A stretch of DNA of 64,000 bases from Sordaria brevicollis. Its lineage: Eukaryota > Ascomycota > Sordariomycetes > Sordariales > Sordariaceae. Positions 1 through 12,570 of the stretch are shown here, one piece after another; position 1 is the first letter of the stretch; each line of letters starts with the position of its first letter. The stretch covers positions 372,001 through 436,000 of the forward strand of contig JAUTDP010000006.1 of the NCBI GenBank assembly GCA_033439795.1, read 5' to 3'. The notes below the pieces were generated by a model that saw only the letters and a program-made list of their open reading frames with translations, searched no databases and was not told where the DNA came from. A program made the position numbers and the translations under genes.

Positions 1-1145
1 GACCTGATTGGCCACAAAGGTACAGACGACCGGGGAAGGGCAGCCGCAGACGTCACCAGGGTACTTTGGTGTCGGGCCCAATCAGATGAGAAGCAAGACA
101 TTTGTTGCACATGGCCCACTGGAACCCGTCCCGCTTGGCTCCAGGGCGACCCCGATCTTGACCCATCTTGGTCGCTATCGTGCGTCGACTTCAGGGACGT
201 TCTTTCCATGAGATGAACCGTGAGCAATGAAGACCAGCCAACCGGCGAACGGCCCGCAAAGAAAAAAAGTTTCAAGACAGGCAAGTGGAAGACCTCGCCC
301 GTGCTCCAGCAAGCAAGCGCTCCCGGAGGCTGTCCATCCATTTGGCTCCTTCTGGTTCGTCATGGGGAACTGATAGCGTCACTGGGGGCCAACCGACGGA
401 GCTCTAGAGGTAACCTTGCGGGCTACCCTAGGGCAAGTTTCTCTCAGCGATATCTCGACACTTTTTTTTGTCTTTCTCGATTTCCATCCCGAATCCCCCC
501 TCCCAGTCTCGCTTGAAGAGCTTCGTCTCCTGTTTTCTTGTCTGTCGATCATACTTCCCATTCTCTTGGTTCAGTCATCTTTTGATCCTACAGTACCTAC
601 GTCTCCTCGGTCCCTCAGATTGACCATAGGGCTACTTCCTCTAATCACTTATTCATCCGCCTCTAATTCTGCAACCCTTCACGGCCTGGTCTACTATTCT
701 TCCCCTTGTTCTTAACTCAGAATCTCGGGACAACCTTTCTCTCCTTCCCCATTGTCCCCATTGTTCTCTGCGGGATACCACAAAGCAGCATACAAAGATC
801 GACAAGTCCTGCACGAAACATTCCACTGGCTGGGAAAGGGGTATATGTGCCTGGCCAAGCAATTATCATCTCGGTTTCTGCAGAGCTTTCTGTAGACAGA
901 CAACACAAAAAGACAACCGATGTCCTTCGCTTCCACCATCCTCCTAGTCGCCGTGTCGCTCTAGCTTCGGGTTCGCCTGCAAACAGCGGTCTGCGACCCA
1001 TTGCTTCGAACTTAACATACCTTCCTCGGCCTTTCCCCGATCGACTATTCCCCTCTACGGGCCTCTACCAATCTAGTCACACCACGGAAATCATTCATCA
1101 CAAACCTCGACGCATCTGGAAGTCACCAAGTTGCACTGAGCCATC
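1..1145. other. 5' flank of the CSC1-like gene
   Basis: No gene is supported here. The open frames are short, overlap each other and mostly lack an ATG. The stretch from about 470 to 1145 is C/T-rich on the + strand, as expected for promoter and leader sequence of the channel gene whose ATG is at 1146. No transcription start can be placed from sequence alone. Confidence 0.5.
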
Positions 1146-4100
1146 ATGGCTTCCTCTACAGTTCCTTCGGCTCTGCCGACCTCCGTGACGACAGCGGTAT
1201 CGACGGCATCCATATCAGGATCTGTTATATCAACAATATCCTCCACCTTGGCATCGACAATAACATCTTCAGCGAGCTTGCCATCTGAATTGAGTAGCTC
1301 GACATCGTCTAGTGTGCTTGCTACAACAACAAGCAAGCCTGCCGGATATAACAGTGACGAAACATCAACCCCAGGCGCCGCCCAAAAGGTCGAGGGCATT
1401 AGCCTGGTAGCATTTCTTACTGCGTTGGCCACTTCGTTGGTCATCTTCGGTGTACAGACGGGACTGTTCCTACTTCTACGACACAAGCTAGCTAGGATTT
1501 TGTACGTACCTTTTCCCTTGCGGCTCAGGGTGGTTCCTACTAACAACATCGCGCAACAGTAAGCCCAAGACTTATCTCGTTCCCGAACGCGAAAGAACAG
1601 AACCCCCACCTTCGGAACCATGGAACCTACTGTCCACCGTGCTCAGGTACGACGACCGCGAGATCATCAAGAAATGCGGTCTCGATGCGTACTTCTTCCT
1701 TCGATATCTTCAGACCCTGCTGGTCCTGTTTATTCCCATCGCGCTGGTTGTCATTCCCATTTTGATACCTATCAACTATGTTGGTGGACTCGGTCAACAG
1801 GTTGTTGACACTAATAGCACGGATATTGAGGACCCCGACATACCTACGGGCCTCGATACATTGGCATGGGGCAATGTCCGTCCAAAAAACTACCGTCGAC
1901 GTTGGGCTCATCTGCTTCTAGCCCTCTGCGTCATCGTCTGGGTTTGCACTGTCTTCTTCTTTGAGCTCCGCGTTTACGTCAAAATTCGCCAAGATTATCT
2001 CACCAGTGCCGAACATCGGTTGCGCGCATCAGCCAACACTGTCCTCGTGAGCTCGATTCCCGACAAGTGGCTGACCGAAGACGCGTTGAGGGGATTGTTT
2101 GACGTTTTCCCTGGAGGCATTAGAAATGTCTGGCTGACGCGGGACTTTACCAAGCTTCTAGAAAAGATTCACAGGCGTGATGCTGTTCACCAGCAGCTCG
2201 AGGAGGCTGAGACGGAACTGATTCGTGAGGCCAAGAGGAGACAGTTGAAACAGAAGAGCTTGGAGGAGAAGAGGGTCCGCAAAGCTCATCAGGTCAAGGC
2301 GGAATCCAAGAAGGAACGGAAACACCGTGCAAAGGCCGAGGACGATGAGGCTAAGCGACGGGCTGAGGACAACGGAGGCTTAAGTGTAGGAGACCACGAA
2401 TCGGTGCCCCATGATGTTTCAACAGCCGTTCACGATGGAGAAAAGCCACAAGATAAAGGACTGGACGATATCCAGGAGGGCGAAAGCGAAGAGTCCCCGC
2501 ATCACGGCCCGCGGGGTGGTAACGGTCTTTTTAAAGTGGGCGAAAACTTGGGAAGAGGGCTGAAGAAGGGAGTTGGCTTCGTTGGAGAAGCCGGTCACAA
2601 TATTCTCGTCCTTCCCAAAGCTCTTCAACAGAACGTCGAAGGGGAGTTGGAGCGTACAGGCGGCTTCGACTTCGTGAAAGACGGGGTACAACCGTCTCCA
2701 ACAAGCTCCACGAGCTCCGAATACGACTCCAAATTGCACCCAGGAGATGACGACGCACAACCCAAACCGTCTTTTGCTTCTGAGACTCCATTGCACGCAG
2801 CTCAAGCTCGCCATGCCCATACCCTCTCAGAAGCCTCCCAGGCCTCGACGCTACAGAAGGAACCGGATCCACGATCATTGGGCAACACCACTCGCAAAGT
2901 CTCGAATATCAACGATATGTATATCACTGAGAAGACTAGGTGGTACCAGTTCTGGAAGCCTCCATCGGGGGGCTATGTGTCTCCGGTTCCCCAGGGGTAT
3001 GAACGCGAGGATTACCCTTGGAAGGTCGAGAGGACAAAGTGGCAGAAGTTCAAGGCCGCTATCCCTTTTTATCACAGCGATATCGAAGAAGTGGAGTACC
3101 CTCCTGCGTTTACAGAGCAGACAGAAAAGGAAGAAGGCGCCGAATGGGAAAAGTGGCTCTCTGCTAAGGACAGGCCTCATCATCGTTTGGCGCTTTTTGA
3201 CTGGACGCCTGGTTGGCTCCCGGGTTTGCCTTTTTTGAACAAGAAGGTTGATACTATCTACTGGTGCCGGGCCGAGCTGGCAAAGTTGAATCTCGAAATT
3301 GAGGAGGATCAGAAACATCCCGAGCGGTATCCTATCATGAACTCGGCTTTTATTCAGTTCAACCACCAAGTTGCGGCTCATATGGCTTGTCAATCAGTGA
3401 CGTACCACATCCCCAAGCAGATGGCCCCTCGAACTGTCGAGATATCGCCCGACGACGTCATCTGGGACAACATGGCCATCAAATGGTGGCACGAATGGGC
3501 TCGAAGTGCGCTCGTCTTTGCCGTGGTAGTCGGTATGCTTCTCCTGTGGGCTTTTCCTGTCGCTTGGACAGCCTCGCTGGCACAATTGGATGCCCTGGTG
3601 GAGCAGTATAGCTGGCTGCACTGGCTTATCGACAACAAGACGGTTCACAACATTATCAAGGGTGTGGCCGGTGTCTTGCCAGCTGCTGTCCTCGCAATCC
3701 TGCTGATCCTGGTTCCGATAACAATGAACTGGCTCGCAACTTTCCAAGGCGCAAAAACCGGCTCTCAGACGTCGGAGACGGTGCAGAGATACTACTTTGC
3801 ATTCCTCTTCGTACAGGTGTTCCTCGTCGTCTCCATCACGTCAAGTACATTCCAAACGATCGCCAATATCACCGGAGATATCACTAGTACCCCCACAGTA
3901 TTGGCGGAAAATCTTCCCAAAGCCGCAAATTACTTTTTCAGTTACATGATTCTTCAGGCGCTGTCAACAAGCTCGGGAACGCTGCTCCAGATCGGCACGC
4001 TGTTCACGTGGTACATTTTGGCGCGTATCTTGGACAACACGGCACGAGCCAAATGGACGCGCAATACGCAACTCCCAAGCGTTACTTGGGGGTCGTTCTT

Positions 4101-5124
4101 CCCGGTGTACACCAACTTCGCCTGCATTGCTCTGATCTACTCCGTCGTGGCGCCTCTCATTTCAATTTTTGCCATTATCACATTTGCACTTTTATGGTGT
4201 GCGCACAGGTACAACATGCTGTACGTTATTCGCTTTCGTACCGATACCGGCGGCGTTTTGTATCCGCGGGCTATCAACCAGACGTTTACCGGTCTCTACG
4301 TCATGGAGCTGTGTCTCGTTGGCCTCTTCTTTCTGGCAGTCGATGAGGAGAATAAAGCCTCTTGTATCCCTCAGGCCATCATCATGATCATCGTCGTTGG
4401 TTTCACAATTTTGTACCAGTTTCTGTTGAACCGCTCCTTCGGGCCCCTTCTTCGGTACCTGCCCATCACCTTTGAAGACGAGGCCGTAATCCGCGACGAG
4501 GCTTTCCAGCGAGCCCAGGAACGGAGACTGGGCATCATTCGGGAGGACGACGAAGCTGCCGCACTTAACCGGTCAACCCCTGGTCCAAGCGAGGGGAAGA
4601 ATAGTATTGAGCTCCAAAACATGCACAAGAGAACGAAGTCGGAAGCTGATAGCTTGTCTCGACTTGGAAAGCTCAATCCCGTCAGGGGCATCGTCCACGC
4701 TGGCAGCTGGGCAGTCCGAGGCGGCAGGCAGGTTCGGCAAGCAGCGTTCGGCAAGGCGGAAGAAAACTTGCGCACCGCTACCATGTATCGCGACCAACGT
4801 CGCCAAAAGGACATTGAAGCGCAACGGGCGATAGGAGATGCTTTGTACGGCGGCTATCACGACGAAATCGAGGACCTTACTCCAGAGGAGCGTGACGTGC
4901 TCGTACGCAAGGCATTCCAGCACTATGCGTTACGAGCGCGTCGTCCCACTGTCTGGATTCCTCGTGACGACCTTGGTGTCAGTGACGATGAGATTAAACG
5001 GACGAAGGAGTTCAGCAAGTATATTTGGATCAGTAACGAAGGCACTGCTTTGGACAGTAAAGTGCGCGTGGTGTATGGACGCAATCCGCCTGACTTTTCG
5101 GAAGTGGACATTATCAACCTATAA
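1146..5124 (+). CDS. CSC1/OSCA-family (DUF221, Rsn1/Phm7-type) cation channel-like protein
   Basis: Two exons, 1146-1501 and 1560-5124, give 1306 residues; the 58-nt intron has a GTACGT donor, a CTAAC branch and a CAG acceptor, and splicing restores the family motif FKPKTYLVPE just after the first membrane helix. Seen: a Ser/Thr-rich N-terminus (1-75), a first helix (about 82-112), two more (about 163-193 and 236-260), then a cytosolic region of nearly 500 residues. That region starts with the RRM-like Phm7 domain (VSSIPDKWL) and carries a charged, probably disordered insertion. The multi-helix channel core spans about 757-1080 and a conserved C-terminal tail about 1220-1306. Known for the family: OSCA/TMEM63/CSC1 proteins are osmosensitive or mechanosensitive Ca2+-permeable channels or relatives. 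Inferred: a plasma-membrane or endomembrane channel. The family is secure; whether it conducts ions is not. Confidence 0.93.
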
Positions 5125-6272
5125 GGGTTGATTGAAATTGAGCAGGAGAAATCGGCTCGGAGAGGCGGCACCTTTTACAAGAAATGAGGCAAGTAGAAGG
5201 ATGATAGTGGAACGAAGACAAAGATTTGCGTACATGTACTTGGGCGGAAAGGGGCTGCGGAATACGGAGAAGATACCCCTAAGGTTATTGTTTTACGTCC
5301 TTTTCTCTTTAGCATTTCACACCTCAACATGGGGTGATGGTTGCGGTGGGAGACAAAGTTGCATATCAAACCTGCATTGCATACATCATTTAGAACATTA
5401 TTCTTAACCTTTTTTCTCTAGTATCATCCATGAGGCGTTTTTTTGAGGGGCATTTTCAGGCTTGGATACAGACTTGCATCCGGGGTGAATAGAACACATA
5501 ATGAAGCCTCTTGAGGAGATGATAAACAAATAAATAGTGTTTAACAACAACTTTTCTTGCAGACTTTCTGAGCATCCTCGGTGGGACAAATAGAGAACTG
5601 TACAAATCATGTATTCATTCTGCCCATATGATGGAACACGATCAGTGGGAAAGGTTTCTAAACGCCAACATCTTGTCTCTACATATTTGATAGTAGCCAT
5701 GCCTATCAAGTTTGGAACCCAAAAATATACGATAAGTAGGGCAAAGAAAAGAAAAAATTGAAAAGAAGCCTGCATATTACAGGCAATGAGCAAAAAGAGA
5801 AACATACAACACCAGGGATTCGCTGGTCGTCACCGACCCAACTACTAGTCTGGCCCTCACTGGCTTATCTATGGGAGAGCGGACGGGATCACGAGTTTTC
5901 CAGTGGGTATGGTCGTATGTATTTACTACCCAGAAATCAAGTATCTATAGAGGTATCTGGAAAAGAGTTCTAATAATAGGGTTAAGGAACCTTTTGTTAT
6001 AAGAGGAAGGTTTGTTCCATACACCATGTGTGTTTAAGTGGCTTGTATCCGTGGTTGTTGAAATCTGTTGCGACACTTGAAAAAGGTTGTTGAATTGTTT
6101 GTTATGTATATTTCCCTTTTTTTCTTTCTGGAAACGAACATTGCGGAGAGCGGACTTAATAATAGGTACGATGCGCGAAGTTTCACTTCATGTAACATTG
6201 TTTCTTGTTCTCATTTGGGGTATCTTCTCATAAAGAAAACTAGACCGGGTATCTTCCCTCATGCTTAAACTA
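5125..6272. other. Convergent intergenic region
   Basis: This lies between the stop codons of the CSC1-like gene (+) and the 7-TM gene (-), so it should hold both 3' UTRs and polyadenylation sites. It is noticeably A/T-richer than the flanking coding DNA. No coding frame with a credible start, no tRNA and no long repeat was seen. Confidence 0.5.
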
Positions 6273-8160
6273 CTATCGATAACCTCTCTGAAACGTAGGC
6301 ATCGCCTTCTTCAAAATTGGAACGTCGTCATCTGTCCTGCTGGCGCTCCTGACCATTCCAAATGGTGTCGTTCCCGGCTGGAGATGCATGTTTTGTGTTG
6401 TCCCGTTTCCCCCACCGTACCCACCAAAACTTCCCTGACTCCTTAAGCTGTTGTGACCTCCGTGCCCAAGACCAGTCCCATAACCTTGCCCATTTCCATA
6501 CCCATTTCCTTGACTGTTCCCGTTCCCGTTCGCGTTCCCAAGCTCAAGATCAACCACACTCCCAGGCCCCGGGCTAACAGTCGGACTTGGCGTCGCACTA
6601 TGTATAAAGTTTTGCGTATTGTAGTTCTGTCCGGCGTACTGGAACTGTTGTCCAGTCCGGTATTCATGTCCGTTAATAGTCGTCAAGGTCTGCGCGCCCT
6701 TGAAATCATCAACAAAGTCGTCGCTGTTGTTGGCACCGGCGACATTAGTCATAGGGGCGCTGTTTCTCTTGACACCAACCTGGATGGTTGACAAGATTAC
6801 CGGCGGCTCCATTGATTTCCCCTCGCTTATCGATTTCTGTCGTTGTCGTGCTTTGTGGTTGGCGACCATGTCCTGTAGCGATTTCGGCGCGAATGTGGCC
6901 CAGATATGGTCGCGAAAGGTGCGGGTCGTGCCGAAGACAATGAAGATCAAGAGACTGGCGGATACGCCGGGGACGAAGAGAGCGAAATCTCCTTGGGCGC
7001 GGGCGGCGCTGAGGTCGGGCTCGGGTGGAATGTTCTCTTTGGTGTTGGTGTTGGCGGCGCGGAGTTGGAAGAAGATGACTACCAGTTCGAAGAGTCTGTA
7101 GTATGATATGTCAGCATTGGGCATTCAGAAAAAGGGGAAAGCATGGTGACAAAGACATACCCTAGTGCCACGAATGCTACAGTGAAGCGCACAGCAAGCC
7201 AGCTGTCGTAAATGTTTTTGTGTTGTATGCCAGGCCTGGAACCTGAGGGCATGCTCCCGGTACCAGAATATGGGTTGTTACTCTGTGCCGAGGAGTTTTG
7301 GCCATAGCGAACATTCCACGACATGAGAGCGGCTCTTGTGTGGATGTACTTGATGAGGATGGCGAGCAGAAGCAAGCTACCGACACCAAAGCTCACAATC
7401 ACTAAAAAGAAAGCGTATTAGCAATGACATACCAACTTGGGGAATATCGTGTATCGCATACTGATGAAGTCGGCCAGGACCATGTAGCCATAGACACTTT
7501 TCTGAACGACGTCCGTTCTGAGCATGTTCATCTGGATCACAGGCAACAATATGGCGGTTGCCTTTGCCCACAAACTCCCTCTTAGGCGGTTAAGCCTGGA
7601 GCTTCGAAGCTGGAGGATGGAGTTTGCCAATTCAACGGACCTATTCTGGTCAGCTTCAGTATTCCCTTTTTCTGATGCCGGTCATCTTACCAAAATACGA
7701 TGAGCATTGCGTCCACATTATACGAATAATATTCTGCTGATTGTCAGAAACAAGACCAAAAGTCTGCGAGAAGAGACATGTGATACGTACGGATGTAGAA
7801 GAGAACAAGATCCAGGCCTGTAGAGGCGCCAGTAATGTTCAACTCGGGTCTCCCAACATTCTTCACCACGTTGTTGTACTGTGAGGTCTTGACATCGTTC
7901 CAGTTGGCTATTGTGTTGATCTGTTGGATTATGGATGCCAGCGTGCCCAAGGACATGGAAAACGAAAGCATAGCAACATCTTGGTGATGTTAGTTGGAAA
8001 CGATATCATGCATTTGAAGGTCTCATGACTTACAGCTTGTTCGCTCATGGTGAACCCAGACCAACCATAGCAGAAGCAGACTCAAAGACAGACAGAAGAA
8101 GCTGTAAACGAGGACACCGGCAGCAGGGCCGATGGCCTCGGAGGGAAGCTGGGCGGCCAT
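6273..8160 (-). CDS. Fungal seven-transmembrane protein, GPCR-like topology, function unknown
   Basis: Six exons read on the minus strand: 8160-8034, 7979-7791, 7736-7691, 7640-7462, 7401-7161 and 7095-6273, giving 534 residues. The five introns are 50-65 nt with GTANGT-like donors. Seven hydrophobic segments are visible in order: around residues 14-37 (LSLSLLLLWLVWV), the SFSMSLGTLASI stretch, LDLVLFYI through LIVFW, the AKATAILLPVI stretch, the long VYGYMVLADFIMIV segment, SWLAVRFTVAFVAL and VPGVSASLLIFIVF. The C-terminal third is a hydrophilic Gly/Asn-rich tail, roughly residues 370-534. Seven helices plus a long soluble tail resemble a G-protein-coupled receptor, but I see no diagnostic motif of a known fungal class: no CFEM domain, and no Ste2/Ste3, opsin or Git3 signature. 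I do not recognise the family. The start is ATG at 8160; an out-of-frame ATG lies 5 nt upstream. Confidence 0.82.
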
Positions 8161-10006
8161 TTCATGGCACTAGGGTAGAGTTGAACATTTCTCAATAAGA
8201 TCCAAACTATGTAGCTAGGACGGCGCGATGTGCGGGACGGGGTGGTTTAAAACGGTTTCCTTCCTCGTGGGCGAAAGACAGGAGAACGGGGGTTCCAACA
8301 AGCTCTGGCCGGGAAGGACATCGCCTCCGATGCTGGTCTAATGCTACCCTGGCCCCGTTGACACAGACTCACGACGGTAAGCATGGTGACCGAGGCCCCC
8401 GTGGACGATGTAGCGCGGATGTGAAAAAGTCTGGGGAGGCTGCATCGGATGGCATCTGGGCTGTCCGAGCGCTCGCTTGGCAGGCAGGTGATGTCGGTTA
8501 GAGAGTCCGAAGTCTGGCAGTCAGCAACAAAGCCAGAGAAAGCCAGAGCAACTAGAGTAGGCTGAATGGTTACAATGGGACTAGTTAGTGGACGGTTTCA
8601 ATCTGGCACTTCGCTTGGGCGAAACCGATGCGGGTGAAGAACCTGCATACACATAGCTGGAGCCCATCCCATCTCTGGAGAAAGATGTGCGTGCCTGGCT
8701 GGGGCCCCAGGGGGTTCGGAAGAGGGCGAGTGAGACCCGTTGGAGCATGGAAATTGTTGTGCCCATGTTACTCCCAGCTTCCAAATAGTGAAAGCATATC
8801 CGGACCCTCTACGTTCTCCGTTGGCTTGCAGTCCCCTCCTTCACATGGTCCACATGGAAGCTGGAGAGTGCAAGGTGAAACGGGGCAACTTCTAACTTGG
8901 CAACGCACGCCGGCAAGATAACCGAGCATTTCGCCGGAGTGGCAGTACTGTTTGGAGTGGTAGCATCTCGAGCATCGATCATGACAATTGTCAAGTCTCT
9001 TGCAGACTCTCACACTCTCCTCGATACTCTGCAGAAACCGGGAGATCCGAAACGGGCGATCAACTCCGAGGCCATGGGTCAGCAAGTGCTGGGCGACTTG
9101 GCTCCCACCGGGTTGGTGATCCTCTGAATAAAAGGTCAGCCAGTCTGAAGTCTGAGGACGGCTCAGGATAGCTCGCTACTCGTATACCTACAGCACACTA
9201 TTGGCGGCGATTGGTAATGGAACTCTGCAGCAGGCCTCTGCAGTTGGGTCACCTCTTTTTGCCAATAGCGCTGCCGGGATTCCACGTGGAGGATCAGGCA
9301 AAAAAGGGGCAAGGGTTGTCCAAGGTCAAAGCGCAAAAGTCTGATCACGATAAGCTTCTTTTGGTGTTGAGGATTGCATTGTGGCTTAAAAAATTGAATA
9401 ATAAAGGGAGAAGGAGATGCCGAAGGGAAGGTGCACAAGACAAGATTCCCGACAAGAAAGGACCCTTCCCTCTTGGCTTCTTGAATGGGTGGTGATCCCC
9501 ACGTTAAACCACGTTAAAGTGGAAGGCCCATCCTGAGCGAGACGGCCACCCTCAAGGTAATGCTCCTTCCTTAACAGCACCCAACTTTTGGCGGCCGCCT
9601 TCCGAACGTGCAAAAGAGCCCGGAGTGGTCTAGCTCTTAAAAAAGGGAAGGGCACGGCCCCACTGTCCATAGAGGTATCCGTTGATTCTTGAATGCTGCC
9701 CGTCACAGGGACCAGGCCGCTGGATGGCGTGAGCTCCGGCCCTAGAGGTAACTGATGCACCCCACCTCTGCTCTCCCCGCAATCAATTCGTGCACCTGAG
9801 TGGGCGACACAGCACCAAAAAGGTACATTCTCACAAGCATCAATCACCTTTCCAGACGCGATCATCACGCGTCTCAGCCGACAGTCTGAATCGCCTGAAT
9901 CGGTACCAAATATCGAATATCCATTTCAAATTTTGGTTTCAGGGTCTATTGATATCCGTGCTCGTCACACCTGACATATTACCTAACCATCATTACATCC
10001 AGCACA
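8161..10006. other. Divergent intergenic region between the 7-TM gene and nse1
   Basis: About 1.85 kb separates the two ATGs and should contain both promoters. It is GC-rich around 8200-9800, and the 150 bases before 10007 look like a leader. A Cys-rich minus-strand frame at 8768-9085 has no ATG and was rejected. No tRNA or long repeat was seen. Confidence 0.5.
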
Positions 10007-11026
10007 ATGGAAGACGAGTGGGAGCCACCAGTACCGACAGGGTACAACGACGCCAACCGAGCCTTCGTCCAAGCCTTCATGGCACGAGGCACCCTCACCT
10101 TTCCTGAAGGCCAGAAGCTCCTCGCTGCCATTCTTTCAGCCACCGAAGGCGAGACCGTAGATCCCGAGTCCATCACACAGGATGACTTTGTCAACTTTGT
10201 CCGCACCGCCCGCGAGGCCGTCGAGCCTCTCGACTATGACATCCGCAGCTCTCGAGACCAGATCCGCAACGGAGAGCGTATCTGGGCCTTTATCAACGCT
10301 CACAGCGACCCTCCCACCCAGATGGCCACCACCCATACGCCGGAGGAGGTCGCCTACATCAAGCGTCTCATGGACCTCATATTCGACGAGTACAATACCG
10401 TACGTATGGAGGTCATGGCTGTCGATGAAGGACAAGCCCTCAAGGCGTCTCGTCCTAAGCGGCGTGAGAGTCAACATGTCAACGGTGAAGACGAGGAGGG
10501 GCAGCCATCGACCATGGCCTCTGACCGCGGTCTGAAGCATTCCGAGGTTCTTTCCCTCCTCTCCAGCCTTGTGGCCGAAGGCTGGCTGGAGAAGAGTCGC
10601 GTCGGGTTTTACAGCCTCAGCCCGCGCTCGCTCATCGAGATGTGGAGCTGGCTAGTTGCTACTTACAACGACGATTCGGCTGAGGCTAGAGACTGGCAGC
10701 GTATCAAGTTCTGTGAGGCGTGCAAGGAGATCGTCACCTATGGCCAGCGCTGCTCGGAGAGGGATTGTACCATTCGGCTTCATGATATCTGCCAGGACCG
10801 ATACTGGCGGACGAGAAGGGAGAAGAAGTGCCCCAAGTGCGAGACCGCGTGGACTGGGGATCACTTCGTGGGCGAGCGCGCTATCACCTCACGCCAGGGT
10901 TACCAGCGGGGCAAGGGTCGTGCTAATGGCAGTGGTACTGCGAATGGCAGACGGAGTGATTTGGAAGAGGCGGTTGCCGCTCAGCAAGAGGCTGCTGATG
11001 AAGACGAGGAGATGGAGGAGGCTTGA
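10007..11026 (+). CDS. nse1: Nse1, RING-type subunit of the SMC5/6 complex
   Basis: A single exon encodes 339 residues. Nse1 binds Nse3 and Nse4 at the head end of the SMC5/6 ATPase, which acts in homologous recombination and replication-fork repair in the nucleus; its RING-like domain gives it ubiquitin-ligase potential with Nse3. Seen: an N-terminal winged-helix region (NDANRAFVQAFMARGTL, ITQDDFVNFV), a second winged helix (LSLLSSLVAEGWLEKSRVGFYSLSPRSLIE, about 180-215), and a C-terminal variant RING at about 235-285. The RING has ligands in the order FCEAC, QRC, RDC, LHDIC and KCPKC, the spacing typical of Nse1 C4HC3-like RINGs. The tail ends in an acidic run (DEDEEMEEA). The ATG at 10007 is in a good CACAATGG context and the conserved N-terminus begins there. 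All zinc ligands appear intact. Confidence 0.93.
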   Translation: MEDEWEPPVPTGYNDANRAFVQAFMARGTLTFPEGQKLLAAILSATEGETVDPESITQDDFVNFVRTAREAVEPLDYDIRSSRDQIRNGERIWAFINAHSDPPTQMATTHTPEEVAYIKRLMDLIFDEYNTVRMEVMAVDEGQALKASRPKRRESQHVNGEDEEGQPSTMASDRGLKHSEVLSLLSSLVAEGWLEKSRVGFYSLSPRSLIEMWSWLVATYNDDSAEARDWQRIKFCEACKEIVTYGQRCSERDCTIRLHDICQDRYWRTRREKKCPKCETAWTGDHFVGERAITSRQGYQRGKGRANGSGTANGRRSDLEEAVAAQQEAADEDEEMEEA

Positions 11027-12570
11027 AATGTACTGCTGCATACTTCACTCGGCAGTAGCCCATCGGTGTTCCTGCAACACTCGAACGTCCATTCAAGAAC
11101 AGACCGACGTTCTACGGCTGGCAACAATGTTTGGATTTTATACGGAATACCATTTGTGCCTGGGACAGATGGTTACCAAGTGCCGTGCCTTTCGGCGCTT
11201 CAGTTACGCGCAGCACTAAAGTGTTGGTTACACACACAAGTCGAAGTATTCTAGGAAGGCGACGCTCTGCCTTTGTTACAGACTCACCACTCACCTTACC
11301 CTTTCAGCACCAAAATCCGGCGATCGTATAACCCCTGACTAGCCCCAGAAGAGCCAGCCATCCGTTTTGAATTTAGCTCCTCTTCGCCCTCCGTGTTGCT
11401 GTATATGGCGACGATCAGCCTCGGATTCGTTAGTGTCGGTCGGATTCGAAGCGACTAGCCCGGACTAAGTATCGACAACATGATCCCTTGACAGCCAATT
11501 TACCACCGCTGCGATACGCAGGCGCGCGAGACACCCGGGCCAAAGAGAGCAATATAGGTAGCCGTCGCACCTGGAAATCCAGCTTGGACCGTTTCCAGAC
11601 ACTCCACATGGGAGAATTACGAGATACCTGCTATGAGACTACCGAGCTCGACCTTGAGTGGGAAGCGACTTTGGTGGATGGATAACATTCATTCAGACCT
11701 TGGTGTTTGGTTTGGCTATTCGGTGAGAAGAGATCAGCATAGCGAGCACCCGTTGGAATCAAAATGTCTAGCGAAGACTCAAGTGAATTCCAGAAAATAT
11801 GGTGCATACACCGTACGATATTGGTAACAGTATGCCCAGAAGGGTGGGTTCAGTTTCGCAAAGATGTCATCCACCTGGTTTCGAGAGCACTCAGAAAATG
11901 GAGCAACTCAGAAAATGGAGTACACACGGAAAGGGACAGAAACCTTGTTGTAATACTCCTGGCCGGTGCGGTTATTGGACACGACGGTCAGCAAAAGAGA
12001 TTACCATATAGCGTGAACAATATCAATACAAATGTTTACTCTTATCATCTGCGATGGCATACGAACAAAGCTCATGGATTCAGTCTTCGTACATGCTCTG
12101 GAGGCGGGAAACACAATGGTGCTCTCGATACTGGTGTAGTATAGTTCTAGATGTGTGCTACCTTTGCCTTTGTTGGTCTGTAGAAGTGTCTTCTCATTTG
12201 GCGAACTTATCACAAGAATCACGCACCTCTACCGGGTTGTATGGAATTTTCTGCTACGTGCCTTCCATTAACACTGGTGAGATTTCGTGTATTCACGTCA
12301 TTCTGACACCGTCCGATAACGCAGGTCGGATGTCTGCCATGCGCCCTCACAGCTATGAGATAACTGCTATCTGCATTGCCGAAACTGAAAACCCATACAA
12401 GTATAGCCATGCATAACTACCAGTGTTCAATCCTGCCCTGGTTACCGCGCTTCAAAAATGTTTATTCCCACAGTCCTTCCAATATCTTCAATCCTCAAAT
12501 CAGAGATTGTGAGTGTCCCGTCGTCTTGCTCGGCTTGTCCCGAGTACTCGTCGTCTACTCGGCAGGGGAA
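11027..12570. other. Intergenic region nse1 to 2EXR gene
   Basis: No coding frame is supported. It holds the nse1 3' end and the promoter of the following gene. The only structure noted is a small direct duplication at 11889-11920: two copies of ACTCAGAAAATGGAG separated by two bases. Confidence 0.45.

Noticed and set aside
8768..9085. Cys-rich 105-codon minus-strand frame (possible small secreted protein)
   Set aside because: It starts at TTG, has no in-frame ATG near its 5' end and no signal peptide, and lies in the divergent promoter region.
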